From the NCBI GenBank assembly GCA_014529385.2, contig CM043971.1, positions 99,235,985 to 99,299,984 of the forward strand: DNA of 64,000 nucleotides, given 5' to 3'. Under the pieces are notes generated by a model that was not told where the DNA came from, made no database searches, and saw nothing but the letters and a program-made list of their open reading frames with translations. A program made the position numbers and the translations under genes. The stretch is from Adiantum capillus-veneris (Eukaryota > Streptophyta > Polypodiopsida > Polypodiales > Pteridaceae). Below, one piece after another: positions 55,467-64,000 of the stretch. The number at the start of each line of letters is the position of its first letter. Position 1 is the first letter of the stretch.

Positions 55467-55913
55467 CTAAATCACTCTTTGGTCTGCCAACCCCATAGCC
55501 ATCACCACTGCTATGTGCAAGTTTGGCTCTGTGTAGCAGGGTGGTTTTTGAACTTTTAGATGTTGTGAAATTAATCTCAGGGGCAACTCTATCTCTGTGT
55601 AGATCAAGTCCTTGTATTTGAATTTGTGCCCTTGTTGCTTGATAAAGACCTTATCATTATCTATGGACTTGGTCTTGTGCAGCAAGTTGTGATTTATTGT
55701 TGGTATGTGAAGGGCTTGATTGATAAGATCTTCAATAATTTTGACTTTGACTATTTCACCGTCTTTGTTTGTTAGTGTTGCTTTGCCATTGTATTGTAGT
55801 GAGCTCATTAACTCGTGTGCTCTCTGGAAGTTTGCTCCCCATGGTGGAAGATGAAAGAATGTGTCCAGCTGTAGGCATCTGAATCCTTCAATCACCTCCT
55901 TTTGTTGGTACAA
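55467..55913 (-). CDS. Hypothetical protein (148 aa), probably retroelement remnant
   Basis: Open minus-strand frame with acidic and basic stretches (KATLTNKDGEIVKVKIIEDL). I recognise no family. Lying between retroelement remnants and lacking splice signals, it is more likely element-derived than a host gene. Confidence 0.35.
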   Translation of the reverse strand: MYQQKEVIEGFRCLQLDTFFHLPPWGANFQRAHELMSSLQYNGKATLTNKDGEIVKVKIIEDLINQALHIPTINHNLLHKTKSIDNDKVFIKQQGHKFKYKDLIYTEIELPLRLISQHLKVQKPPCYTEPNLHIAVVMAMGLADQRVI

Positions 55914-56301
55914 AGTTCACGGTTCTCTTGGGAATATGGTCATTTTTGCCTTGATACCATCCGCAGCTTGAAACTTTCCAATGAATATATTTGTTGGGAT
56001 TTTGGCTAGTTCCTTCTCTAAGAGGTGTGTCTTCTCATTTGATGAAATTTCAATGACCTTGTATGGAGCTGCTTCCCACTCTTTTCAAACCCTTCTTTGA
56101 GGCATTCTAGTGTCAAAAAACCATCTCATTAGCTCCTAAAATTTGTCGAAAGGTCATTGAGAAAGTAAAAAAAATGCAAACTTGACTATAAAATAAAAAA
56201 TGAGCATAACTTGATCAAATGAAGTCCAAATTTGACAAGTGCATCTAGGATAACTACATGCACAAGGTCATGTGGTTATATGTCAGATTTGTGTCTAAGG
56301 T

Positions 56302-57444
56302 ACATGGACGACGATCCATGTTGGAACACACTTTGAGTTTCTGATGACACCATCTAATAAAGCATGATATGGGGATGTTATGGTTCAAAACTTTTTGGAT
56401 TTGGATAACGGGTTTGACATTTGTGCCAATTTTTTGAAAATTTCCCACTTAAAGAATTTTGCTAGTTTAACTAGGGTTTTGGAATCGAAATGGATTGATA
56501 CTTTAGGGTTAGGCTTCATTTATCAACTACCTTTTGGGGTGAAACTTGGTATACATGTTCCTATAGCCTATCCTAATATCTTTTCAGATTTGTTCAAGTT
56601 TTCCCTAAGTTTACCCAATTTCCTAGTTAATGGTCCAATTTGGTTCGACTGTGCCATAATTGGTATTTGATCTCTCCTTGTGATTGTACAGTTTGAAATT
56701 TTGCCAATGTGATGATTAGGACTTGAAGTATAGTCCCAATCCTGGCTGTCTATCCAATTTCACCACAATTGGAGTTTGTTTGGCAGACTTTCTAGGCCTA
56801 CATGCAAGTTGGCCCATTTCCCAAGCATCTTTTGCATTGTGCTTGATACACCGAGCTCATTATTTCTTCAATATCATAACTTTGCCAAAATCACACACTG
56901 ACACTTGCACTCTAAAATTGTTGAACTTTGACACATGACCCATTTTATGCATACCAAGCACTAAAATTCTGACATATGCTCCCACAATTGACGTTCCTAT
57001 AGTTTGCACACAAATTCTGGTCAATCTGCTCTTAGGGTACAAGGATCGTGATCTATGTTTGGTGACCAAATTGGACCAAAGGTCATGGGATGGCTTTGGA
57101 CATGTTCCCTAAGCTATTGGTTCACAAATTTTTGAGTTTGGATCACTTTTTCACATCATGGGTCAAAATGACCATTTGGAGACTGACTTTTCAATTTCCC
57201 TTGGTTTTTTGTTGATCTAAGGTCCATTTTCCCCAAAATTTGTATGGCACATTGCCCAAGGCTATGCCAAACTGTGTGGGCATTTTTTTCCGTTAAATAG
57301 CATGTTGAGGGATATGGATCGTGATCCGTGTTCAAAAACATATTCTACTTGTGGTTGTTGTAGTGTTTAGGCGCTTTCAAGAGGATCATTTTGCACCAAT
57401 TTTTTTGGGTTTGGAGGTGAGGGGACATGGATCATGATCCATCT
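56302..57444. repeat. Four dispersed imperfect palindromes (ATGGATCRTGATCCAT type)
   Basis: Copies lie at 56302-56322, 57039-57060, 57311-57332 and 57425-57444. Each centres on GATCGTGATC or a close variant with flanking CATGG/CCATG arms. The surrounding 1.4 kb has no gene. Apart from the palindromes the flanks are not obviously repeated. Confidence 0.6.
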
Positions 57445-57742
57445 TCCATCACCTTTGGAAACTTTGATCACATGGCCAGATTATGCTCACTAAGTGGAGC
57501 CTATTGGTGGGAAAATAACTAAATTTGGACTCCATTTTGATGTCTCAAATGAACTCTTGATTGTTTAAGAATTTCCTAGATTTGATTTGATTCATACAAT
57601 TTTTGTGATTGTGTTTGTCCACATTTGATTATACTCAATTGTTCCTGCACTGATAAAGAGCATACCTATGAAATCTTGTGGATTAAGATTGTCCTTGGTG
57701 GCTATAGTAGGTAGAAACTCCACAATCAACTCTAGCTCAACA

Positions 57743-57880
<138 letters not shown>

Positions 57881-58010
57881 CTCTGTTTGAATGGAAATGA
57901 GGTCTAATTTGCCTATTTTTGCCTATATGTGCTCAGTGTACCCCGAATGCAAGGTGTATAATTACCTTATTTGCTCACATTTTCCATGACATACCACTTA
58001 TGGCATTCCA

Positions 58011-59252
58011 TTAAGCAGCTTGTCAATTCACCTTGCACAAGCTGTAGGTCCAAAGGGACAAGCAAAGAAGTCTGAAGAGCGAGATCCACGACCTAGGAGA
58101 GTCTTGCAATGTTGGAATTGCGGAGAGTCTAGACATGGGATGTATAATTGTCCTTGGCCCCGTGGGGAGCCAGGGAGACCTAACTTGAATTACCTAGTGA
58201 TGAATGCAGGTGAAGAAACTGCTCAACAACCAAGGCTTCTACAAAGACCAAACGGACCAAGACCACCTCCACAAGGGGTAGAAGGAGTTCCACCTTTGAC
58301 AGATCCAAATGTGCATGTGGTAGAGGTGAAAAACTCAAATGAGGTTGACATGGAAGCAAATGGCATTAAGCGTGGCCGTGGTGGAAAAGGGAAGAAGAAA
58401 GAAGGAGTCACGTCACAAAGTGATCATGGACGAGAAAAGAAGGCAAAGGAGACCAAGGAAAATAAGAGGACTCGACGTCGTATCAATCTCCAAGACTTCC
58501 CTCTTGGACATGGTATGGCTCCATACAACCTATTGGAAGACATGAGAGGTAAGGGTCCTGATATCTCATGGCCTCAGTTTCTTGCATTATGCCCACAAGT
58601 CAGGAGGGATTTGAAAAAGGCAATTAGCACTAGGATAAAGGTAAAAGAGAGTGTGCCTGTTGTAAAAATTGCACATGCTGAAATGAATGAGGATATTACA
58701 CCTGTGCTAGATTGTTGCATCAAAGGAAGATTGGTTAGGAAAGGTCTAGTGGATGGGGGTGCACAAATTTACATCATGACAGAGGGACTCATGAAAAAAC
58801 TAGGCATGCACATCCATGAGACACCTGAAATTAAAGTCAAGATGGCAAACAATAGCAAAGCTAGGTGTGTAAGTATTTGTAAAAATGTTTTTGTAGAGGC
58901 GTTTGGCATTAAAAAGGCGATGGATTTTTATGTTATGTCTACCAAAGGAAATGGTTACCCATTTATCCTAGGGAGACCATGGCTAATGAAAATGTGAGCT
59001 TTGCAGGATTGAGAGAGTGGAAAGCTAATTTGCAGGAGTGACAATCATAAGAAGGTTGTCTTTGACATGAAGGAGCAACGCCAAGAGGAGCTCCATGAAG
59101 AATCATCTCAAAGTGAGACGGCTGGACCGATAGCACTTCAGAAGGAGAAAGTAGCGGCAACATTACTGAAGAGAAGTCTTCCATCGACGTCATGGGGGTA
59201 AGGTTTAATCCAAACAACCAAGAGACCTCTTGCCCAGGTTTGGAAGAGGTAG
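58011..59252 (+). pseudogene. Internal gag-protease fragment related to Gypsy I
   Basis: It aligns base for base with Gypsy I from about 30923 to 32170: CCHC knuckle CWNCGESRHGMYNC, VDGGAQIYIM and FILGRPWLMKM, then a TGA. Similarity starts abruptly at TTAAGCAGC and ends at GAGGTAG. No LTR is attached. Small deletions and changes put it well apart from Gypsy I itself, so the source was a sister copy. It sits just upstream of the gene at 59607. Confidence 0.9.
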
Positions 59253-59606
59253 CATTAGGAAATTTCGGAGGTCATTTGGAGGGCCATATGAAGAGAGAGA
59301 AAAATAGAGCACGTCCAATGAGCATGAAGGCTACGTTACGTAGGAAAGTACCTGGAAAGACTCAAAAAATAGGAAAATAGCATAAAACTTTCACGAAACT
59401 AGGATTGTAGCATAGTAATTTCCTTCCTTTTACCAAGCTTTTAGGTGCTTGCGTGTGGTCCCACTTCTGATATTCTCTTACGGTCATTAACGTACTGGAG
59501 GGTGACCATTAAGCCCGCACAAGATATTGGAATTTTAAAACACTTTCCCTCCATTAGAATGCTTTCAAAGTGAATCTCCCTCCACTAAAGCTTTTCTCTG
59601 AGAGTT

Positions 59607-61027
59607 ATGGCGTCCACGTCTTCTCGCCCAAGAGCCTCCAGGTGTTTACTGTCTCTCACACCAACAACCAACAACGGCACTTTGCCTAGAAGGCCAAGTA
59701 GTAGCATATCTTCAATTACAATACCAGCTTCAATAAGTGCAGACAACCAATGGGTTGGACAAAGGATAAACAAAGGTTCATGGGTCCTCATGCAACCAAG
59801 AAGACCCAAGAGGTCTAGTGGTATCAACGTTTACCGCTCAGCATGGAAGGCCAGGGTGTTGGATTTCAAAGTTGAGATCGGCAAAAGATCTGTAAAGGAA
59901 GTTCTTGTTCAGCATGTGTTTACCCATCCAGAGGTGATAGCAAATGGTGGAAATGTATCAGATATACATCAACCACGTTGCAATTGTAAGTACTCTTGAC
60001 ATGTGAACTTACTGATACTCTCATTATAACTTTTCTTATATATTTTGCAATGTTTCTCCCGCTTGTTATGAGTAATGTCTCCACTCTTCACAGATCAATT
60101 GCATTAGATTTGTCATTTGTACTTATTGATACTCTTAGTTTAACTCTTCTTATATATATTGCAGATGTTTATCCCTCTTCTTATGAGCAATGGGAACCTG
60201 TGGAGTGCATAATAGGCCTCTTCCATGTTGTACATGCCCATATTGGTTCTCTACAGTACTCAGAGAGGAGCAGCAAAAGATTGGCTGATGAGGGAATCTT
60301 TTTTTATGACCACTTTTACCAACTCAGCTCAGGGAATAAGAATGGCATGTTGGTGAAAGTGCCTCTACCAACCGATTGGAACACTGTGGACTGGCCAGTT
60401 CCCGAGGAAACAATGGTGGAGGCAATGCGAAGTAAGCTCTACAAGGATATACAAAGGTCTCTACGTAGCTCTATTCCTACCAAACTGGTTAGAATTGCAA
60501 ACTTTTGTCCCATTGCACTCTTCATAGAGCTGTTTCATAGTTACAACATCAGAGTTACAAAAACTATGTTCATGTGCAAGTCATTTCAGCAGTCATCCTG
60601 TGACAAACTTCTTGACAAAGGATGGTATGCAAAGGAAGAGATTGGTTTACGGTGCGAGGTCGCGCTTGATACTCTAGTTGTCAAGTACATGATTGCAAGC
60701 CAATCACTGTTACTCTCATTTTGGTATATGCGATCACAAATGCTAAACGGTAAGTACATTCCTATGGACCAGGTTTCTGCAGGTTTGGAAGATAATCCTA
60801 CTGTGGATGTGGAAGTGATTGATAAAGAGCATGGCCTACTATTGGTGGTTACAATAAGGGAGCTATGCAGTCTTCAGCATTTGCGAAATGACATCATTGA
60901 AGAGTCAATGGACAAGGAACTATCAGATTTTTCCTTTTTCTTAGCTGGCCGTAAGGTGATGCGGCGAAGGGAAAAAGATATTTTGTGCAAAGAGTTGGAT
61001 GGTCGGGCTGAAGTAGTGTCAATGTAA
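59607..61027 (+). CDS. Conserved-looking two-exon gene of unknown function (413 aa)
   Basis: Exons 59607-59985 and 60165-61027 join in phase 1 (CAATT|GTAAGT to TATATTGCAG|ATG), giving 413 residues with no internal stop. The N-terminus is Ser/Thr/Arg-rich (MASTSSRPRASRCLLSLTPT) with a basic patch MQPRRPKRSSG. The second exon is globular, with FCPIALFIELFHSYNIR, CEVALDTLVVKYMIASQSLL and a basic C-terminal patch KVMRRREKDIL. I recognise no domain. It is convergent with the H3/Ulp1/FCP1 gene, 251 bp between stops. The exon 2 frame keeps a donor-like GTAAGTAC near 60750, but no usable acceptor makes a normal-sized intron there. Confidence 0.7.
60003..60193 (+). repeat. Duplicated 3' splice region in the intron of the 59.6 kb gene
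   Basis: Two related copies of about 75 bp (near 60003 and 60118) cover the pyrimidine tract, acceptor and first bases of exon 2. The downstream copy has ATTGCAGATG. The upstream copy reads TTTGCAATG and has lost the AG, leaving a dead decoy acceptor. Confidence 0.75.
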
Positions 61028-61146
61028 CAGATATTCTTGTAAACCCAAGTGTATACAAATGACTTTCAAGACATGAAGTTTATTGATCTCATTTTCCAAT
61101 TGTGCCCTGTGAAAAAGTGTGCTTGAAATACATTTCTTTACCACGT

Positions 61147-61149
<3 letters not shown>

Positions 61150-61195
<46 letters not shown>

Positions 61196-61196
61196 A

Positions 61197-61249
<53 letters not shown>
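61150..61249. repeat. Compound microsatellite (CT)n(TA)n
   Basis: About 20 CT units, a short CTATCTCTATC bridge, then about 24 TA units. It lies between two convergent genes. Confidence 0.98.
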
Positions 61250-61252
<3 letters not shown>

Positions 61253-61278
61253 AGACAAGACAAAGACAGATAGAAAAA

Positions 61279-61856
61279 TCATCTTAATTCATTAGAAAGT
61301 ACAAACTCGTCCGTGAACAATGGACTGAGATACAATTTCTGTAAGTATGGAATCAGAATGTCTTCAAGGTAAAAATCGAAGGAATGCCCCTCGAAAGAAG
61401 GTGGTGAGATAGTTGTTCCCGACGGATTTAGTTCTCCCTTTTCAGGAGTATCATCAATTAGTAGTGTATTAGTTGCATCAAAGGGTACACCGATTTGGCT
61501 AAACGGTTTGTACAAAAGAGGTAATCCTGGTTTTTTAGGGTGGTAGTGGCCCTCAACGGTAACGCATTTTCTTTGATCATACAAAAAGGCAAAATCTGAC
61601 GTGTGAGCTTGGCATACACTGCAAACTATTGCAACTAGTGGCGATAAGTTTTGCCTTTGCATTGAAGACCATATGGCAACTCTGAAGCGCGGAAGAAGAA
61701 ACTCAATAAATTCCTTGGTTCCTGGACGAACCACGACTCGCGAACCACGACTCGACAAGTTCCCATCCGAAACGTTTGCAAATCCTCAAAGGGTCCTCTG
61801 TCACCGAGAGGCACCCGCATCAGCAGCAATCCATTGACGTCCAAGATAATCAACCT
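61279..61856 (-). other. FCP1/NIF-like HAD domain of the fusion, frameshifted
   Basis: HAD motif I is LIILDVNGLLL, with Asn at the second Asp position exactly as in the gene at 25.9 kb. After the frame break come VVVRPGTKEFIEFL, FRVAIWSSMQRQN and TLLIDDTPEKGELNPSG. The fold is complete from motif I to the end, but the two halves are in different frames because of the duplication at 61727-61754. It ends at TGA 61279. Confidence 0.75.
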
Positions 61857-64000
61857 CTGTAAAAGTTGACAAGTACATATAAGTAGTTAGAAGCTGAACA
61901 TATTTTGCCATACTTGAATAGACATTACCGGAACAACCGTATCTACAGGTAGCAAGGGTCCATACTGGGTCTCTGTAGTGTTCATGTCGTTGTTGCTCTT
62001 CTCCTCCGCTTTATCTTCATAGTCATCATTCAAATCTTCATCAGGAGTCTCCCCCATGGCCCTTTTTGCCTGATTCAAGGTTGATCGGCTTGCCTCATAC
62101 ATCCTTGCCTCATCCATATCATTTTGCTCATCCCTAGGCCTGCTTTCCTCATCCATATCCTTTTGCTCATCTATAGGCCTGCTTTCCTCATCTTGGGTTT
62201 CAGCCATAGGCTCTTTTGGCTCCTCCACTGGCTGACTTGGCTCTTTCATTGTCTCCTCCGGTTGAACCTTAGCAGCTTCCATATGCTCATTTGTCCTTTC
62301 CTCATCCTTGGCTCTTTCATCTTCTGCTGATATGACACCCTCGGCCCGATGCGATTCCACTGTATCGGATGTAGGGGTTTTTCGTGGTGGCACGTCATGT
62401 TTTGTAAGATCAATAGTGCGCTCATCCAAGCCGCTATCTTCAAGCTCTCTAGGGCTAGACATAGTAAGCAGGTGTTGTATTAAACTTACCCGGTATCTTT
62501 GCAAATAATCATATGTGTAGTTTTTTAAAGCACTCTGCAAAATTGAAAGACCACATGGTGAGAATTCTTTTATAGACTAAACCAAAACTAACTGAATGCA
62601 TTGCCAAATGGGTACCTTAGTCATGAAAGGTTTTAATGCAAAGTAGCTTTGCAGGACATATTCTGCATGGAGAAGACATCTCCAGCCGCAAGAATTCCCA
62701 TCGGTTTGATTTGGGACAGGTACTTCTTTGATTGGGGCCTTGTATAGTTCATACCTTCCACATAGCTTGCCATAGGCAAGCAACAACCTCTTTATACAAC
62801 TGCACAAAGCAATGTCAAGATGTTAGCATGAGGCTTCAAATTTACATGGATATCTATAAGAAACACTTTCTGATACAAAACACTTACAGCCTAATTTCAG
62901 GGTGGGTCCCTTTTATTGAATTGAACACCCACACTGCTGGTTGGTCAACATCAAGGCATATGAGACTCCAGTGATGGTTGTTCTCATATGGGAAGATGAT
63001 CACAGTAACTTCCAGCATAGCACAGTGGAGAAACCAGCTCTCAAAGGTCCCAGATGGACTGTTCTTTTGTCTAATAATTACAGACATTTGTGGATCAAGG
63101 AGAAACACCTCTGTGTGAGTGTGCAGTGGGAGTTGACTTTTGATCAGGCTGCAGAGACTCTACCTGAGTTAGCAAACCTATTATCTGAGTTTTCAAAGCT
63201 AGCAAGATAGTAACACTTACTTAAGACAAGCATAGATAATTGTGTCTGAAATCTGAGCATCTGGATTCTGCAATAAATCGATGTCCACTTTTTCCAGAGC
63301 TAGCTTTCTGGTTCCATCTAGAAATGGTATCTCTGCAAGCAAACCATTCTTCATTGAAAGTAGAGTTTCTTGATTCATTGCCTCTATAGACAGGGTCACA
63401 TTGCACTCTGTTTGTTTCTGGGACTCCACTGCTACTTTTGCTTTCTCCTTAAGCTCTGCTTCCCTCATTTCCTCTGTTTGGCGAGCAATAGTCTCTGCCT
63501 TTGCCCTTGTATTCACATCATGTGTGACATCTACAACTGTGAGCTGAGGCACTAGCTCCGGGGGGTATAACAAAATTTCTCTCATTTTCTTATCCTTGCA
63601 GACATTGGGGACCAACAGTTTGTCATACCTCCACCTTATTCTTTTCAATGTCTCACTATCTTTGTCCATTATAGTAACCCTGTGGGCATGGGCTGCAACA
63701 ATGGTCATGTCACTGAAGTACTCCAGTAGGAAGTCCTCTGCTGCTTCCTGTAGAGCCATTAATGCCACCACCTTCCACCTTTTGGTGCCCCAGGTAGCTT
63801 CATCACATATGGACCTCACCATCCTCTGGAAGGGCAGCTTTGGTATGCATAAATCTACACATTTCTGTGCCTTTCTGATTTCTCTGAAAAGTCCCATGCA
63901 GGTTTGCAGCTTCTTCATCCTTGGCCCTTTCAGAATTTTATTTGGTTTTCCAACTCTTTTCTTTGGGGTTGCACATCTGCCACTTGCTTTCGATGCTAAT
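61279..64000 (-). CDS. Histone H3-fold / Ulp1 protease / FCP1-like fusion gene (5' end beyond window)
   Basis: Five minus-strand exons: 64000(open)-63221, 63148-62888, 62799-62616, 62534-61929, 61856-61279. Introns are 72, 88, 81 and 72 bp. Every junction has GT-AG ends and compatible phase (2, 2, 0, 0): TTAA|GTAAGT to CTGCAG, GCT|GTAAGT to TGTGCAG, AAG|GTACCC to TTTTGCAG, CCG|GTAATG to TTTACAG. The inferred protein runs H3-fold domain, helical linker, C48 cysteine protease, acidic linker, FCP1/NIF-like domain. Each domain alone belongs to chromatin, SUMO or phosphatase biology. I do not know a described protein combining all three. The last exon carries a 14 bp duplication that breaks the frame, so this copy is damaged. 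Separate genes read through by chance is the alternative, but four consecutive phase-matched junctions argue against it. Confidence 0.75.
61727..61754. repeat. Perfect 14 bp tandem duplication causing a frameshift
   Basis: CGAACCACGACTCG occurs twice back to back (61727-61740 and 61741-61754). Removing one copy would put the two halves of the phosphatase domain in the same frame. The copies are identical, which suggests a recent event or an assembly error. Confidence 0.9.
61929..62534 (-). other. Acidic linker exon with short internal repeat
   Basis: 202 residues rich in Glu, Asp, Pro and Lys, predicted disordered. The pattern DEESRPxDEQxDMDE occurs twice in tandem (near 62110-62190), from a 39 bp DNA duplication. 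Similar low-complexity linkers join domains in many nuclear proteins. Confidence 0.7.
62616..63148 (-). other. Ulp1/C48 cysteine protease domain (two exons)
   Basis: Exons 63148-62888 and 62799-62616. The catalytic His sits in FPYENNHHWSLICLD. The usual Asp position reads VFNSIKG (Asn). The Gln and Cys lie in NQTDGNSCGWRCL, the Q-x-D-G-x-S-C-G signature. C48 proteases process SUMO-type conjugates. The Asp-to-Asn change may weaken or alter activity. The domain is near the short end of the family's size. Confidence 0.8.
63221..64000 (-). other. Exon with histone H3-fold domain (CENH3-like features)
   Basis: The frame is open to the window edge. A basic tail (ATPKKRVGKPNKILKGPRMK) leads into LFREIRKAQKCVDLCIPKLP, then FQRMVRSICDE, then ALMALQEAAEDFLLEYFSD and AHAHRVTIMDKDSETLKRIR. 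This matches H3 from the alpha-N helix to alpha-3 ([20 protein letters not shown]...RVTIMPKD). Loop 1 is one residue longer than canonical H3 and has an RW pair, and LQEAAEDFL..FSD looks like plant CENH3. The tail lacks the usual H3 K9/K27 sequences as far as it is visible. About 125 further residues are charged and helical. Confidence 0.8.

Noticed and set aside
60740-60790. Possible extra intron at GTAAGTAC near 60750 in the 413-aa gene
   Set aside because: The nearest acceptors would give introns of 24-40 bp, below the plant minimum, and the frame is open through.

Overview
The window reads as nuclear DNA of a land plant with a large, repeat-rich genome. The evidence is plant-type Copia and Tat-like Gypsy LTR retrotransposons nested in one another, short AT-rich GT-AG introns (72-179 bp), a multi-level tandem satellite, and multidomain chromatin-type genes. 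The gene families (DUF7869-like, ParB-like/SET, D-x-N FCP1-like) and the long-LTR elements fit a fern or another non-flowering plant better than an angiosperm. That placement is inference; no rRNA or organelle marker is present.

Layout. 1-2.9 kb: decayed minus-strand Copia element (A). 3.2-6.5 kb: minus-strand, frameshifted gene with a DUF7869-type DDE-like core. 6.6-8.05 kb: first block of a satellite family with the core TTGGACAAGTGGTGGACC. 8.05-10.14 kb: non-satellite island with CT/CA-rich tracts and a 3 x 90 bp tandem repeat. 10.14-19.25 kb: large satellite array, with about 50 bp submonomers inside about 440 bp units, which in turn form an 860 bp dimeric higher-order repeat. 19.28-25.09 kb: plus-strand spliced gene joining a ParB/DGQHR-like domain to a C-terminal SET domain; its 2.6 kb third intron is packed with the same satellite core. 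25.74-26.93 kb: FCP1/NIF-like phosphatase gene. 26.99-38.29 kb: a nearly intact, very young Tat-like Gypsy element (I) with 2.68 kb LTRs, dual RNase H and two small duplicated leader ORFs. 39.2-40.04 kb: inverted satellite that cuts into a Copia RT. 40.04-54.4 kb: a Copia element (B, minus) split by a non-autonomous Gypsy-like element (III, 41.93-50.35 kb) that carries gag/protease but no reverse transcriptase or integrase. 54.4-55.2 kb: plus-strand Copia RNase H remnant (C). 57.7-59.25 kb: microsatellite and a fragment related to Gypsy I. 59.6-61.03 kb: intact two-exon gene of unknown function.

61.28-64.0 kb (minus, running off the right edge): the most interesting locus. Five exons with matching splice phases join a histone H3-fold domain with CENH3-like features, a Ulp1/C48 (SUMO-protease-like) domain, an acidic linker and an FCP1/NIF-like phosphatase domain. 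A 14 bp tandem duplication breaks the frame in the last domain. This gene and the ParB-like/SET/FCP1 cluster at 19-27 kb share a D-x-N variant of the FCP1 active site. Both point to chromatin or SUMO/phosphorylation-related proteins, but their substrates cannot be read from sequence. Most mobile elements here are decayed; Gypsy I is the only one that looks recently active.
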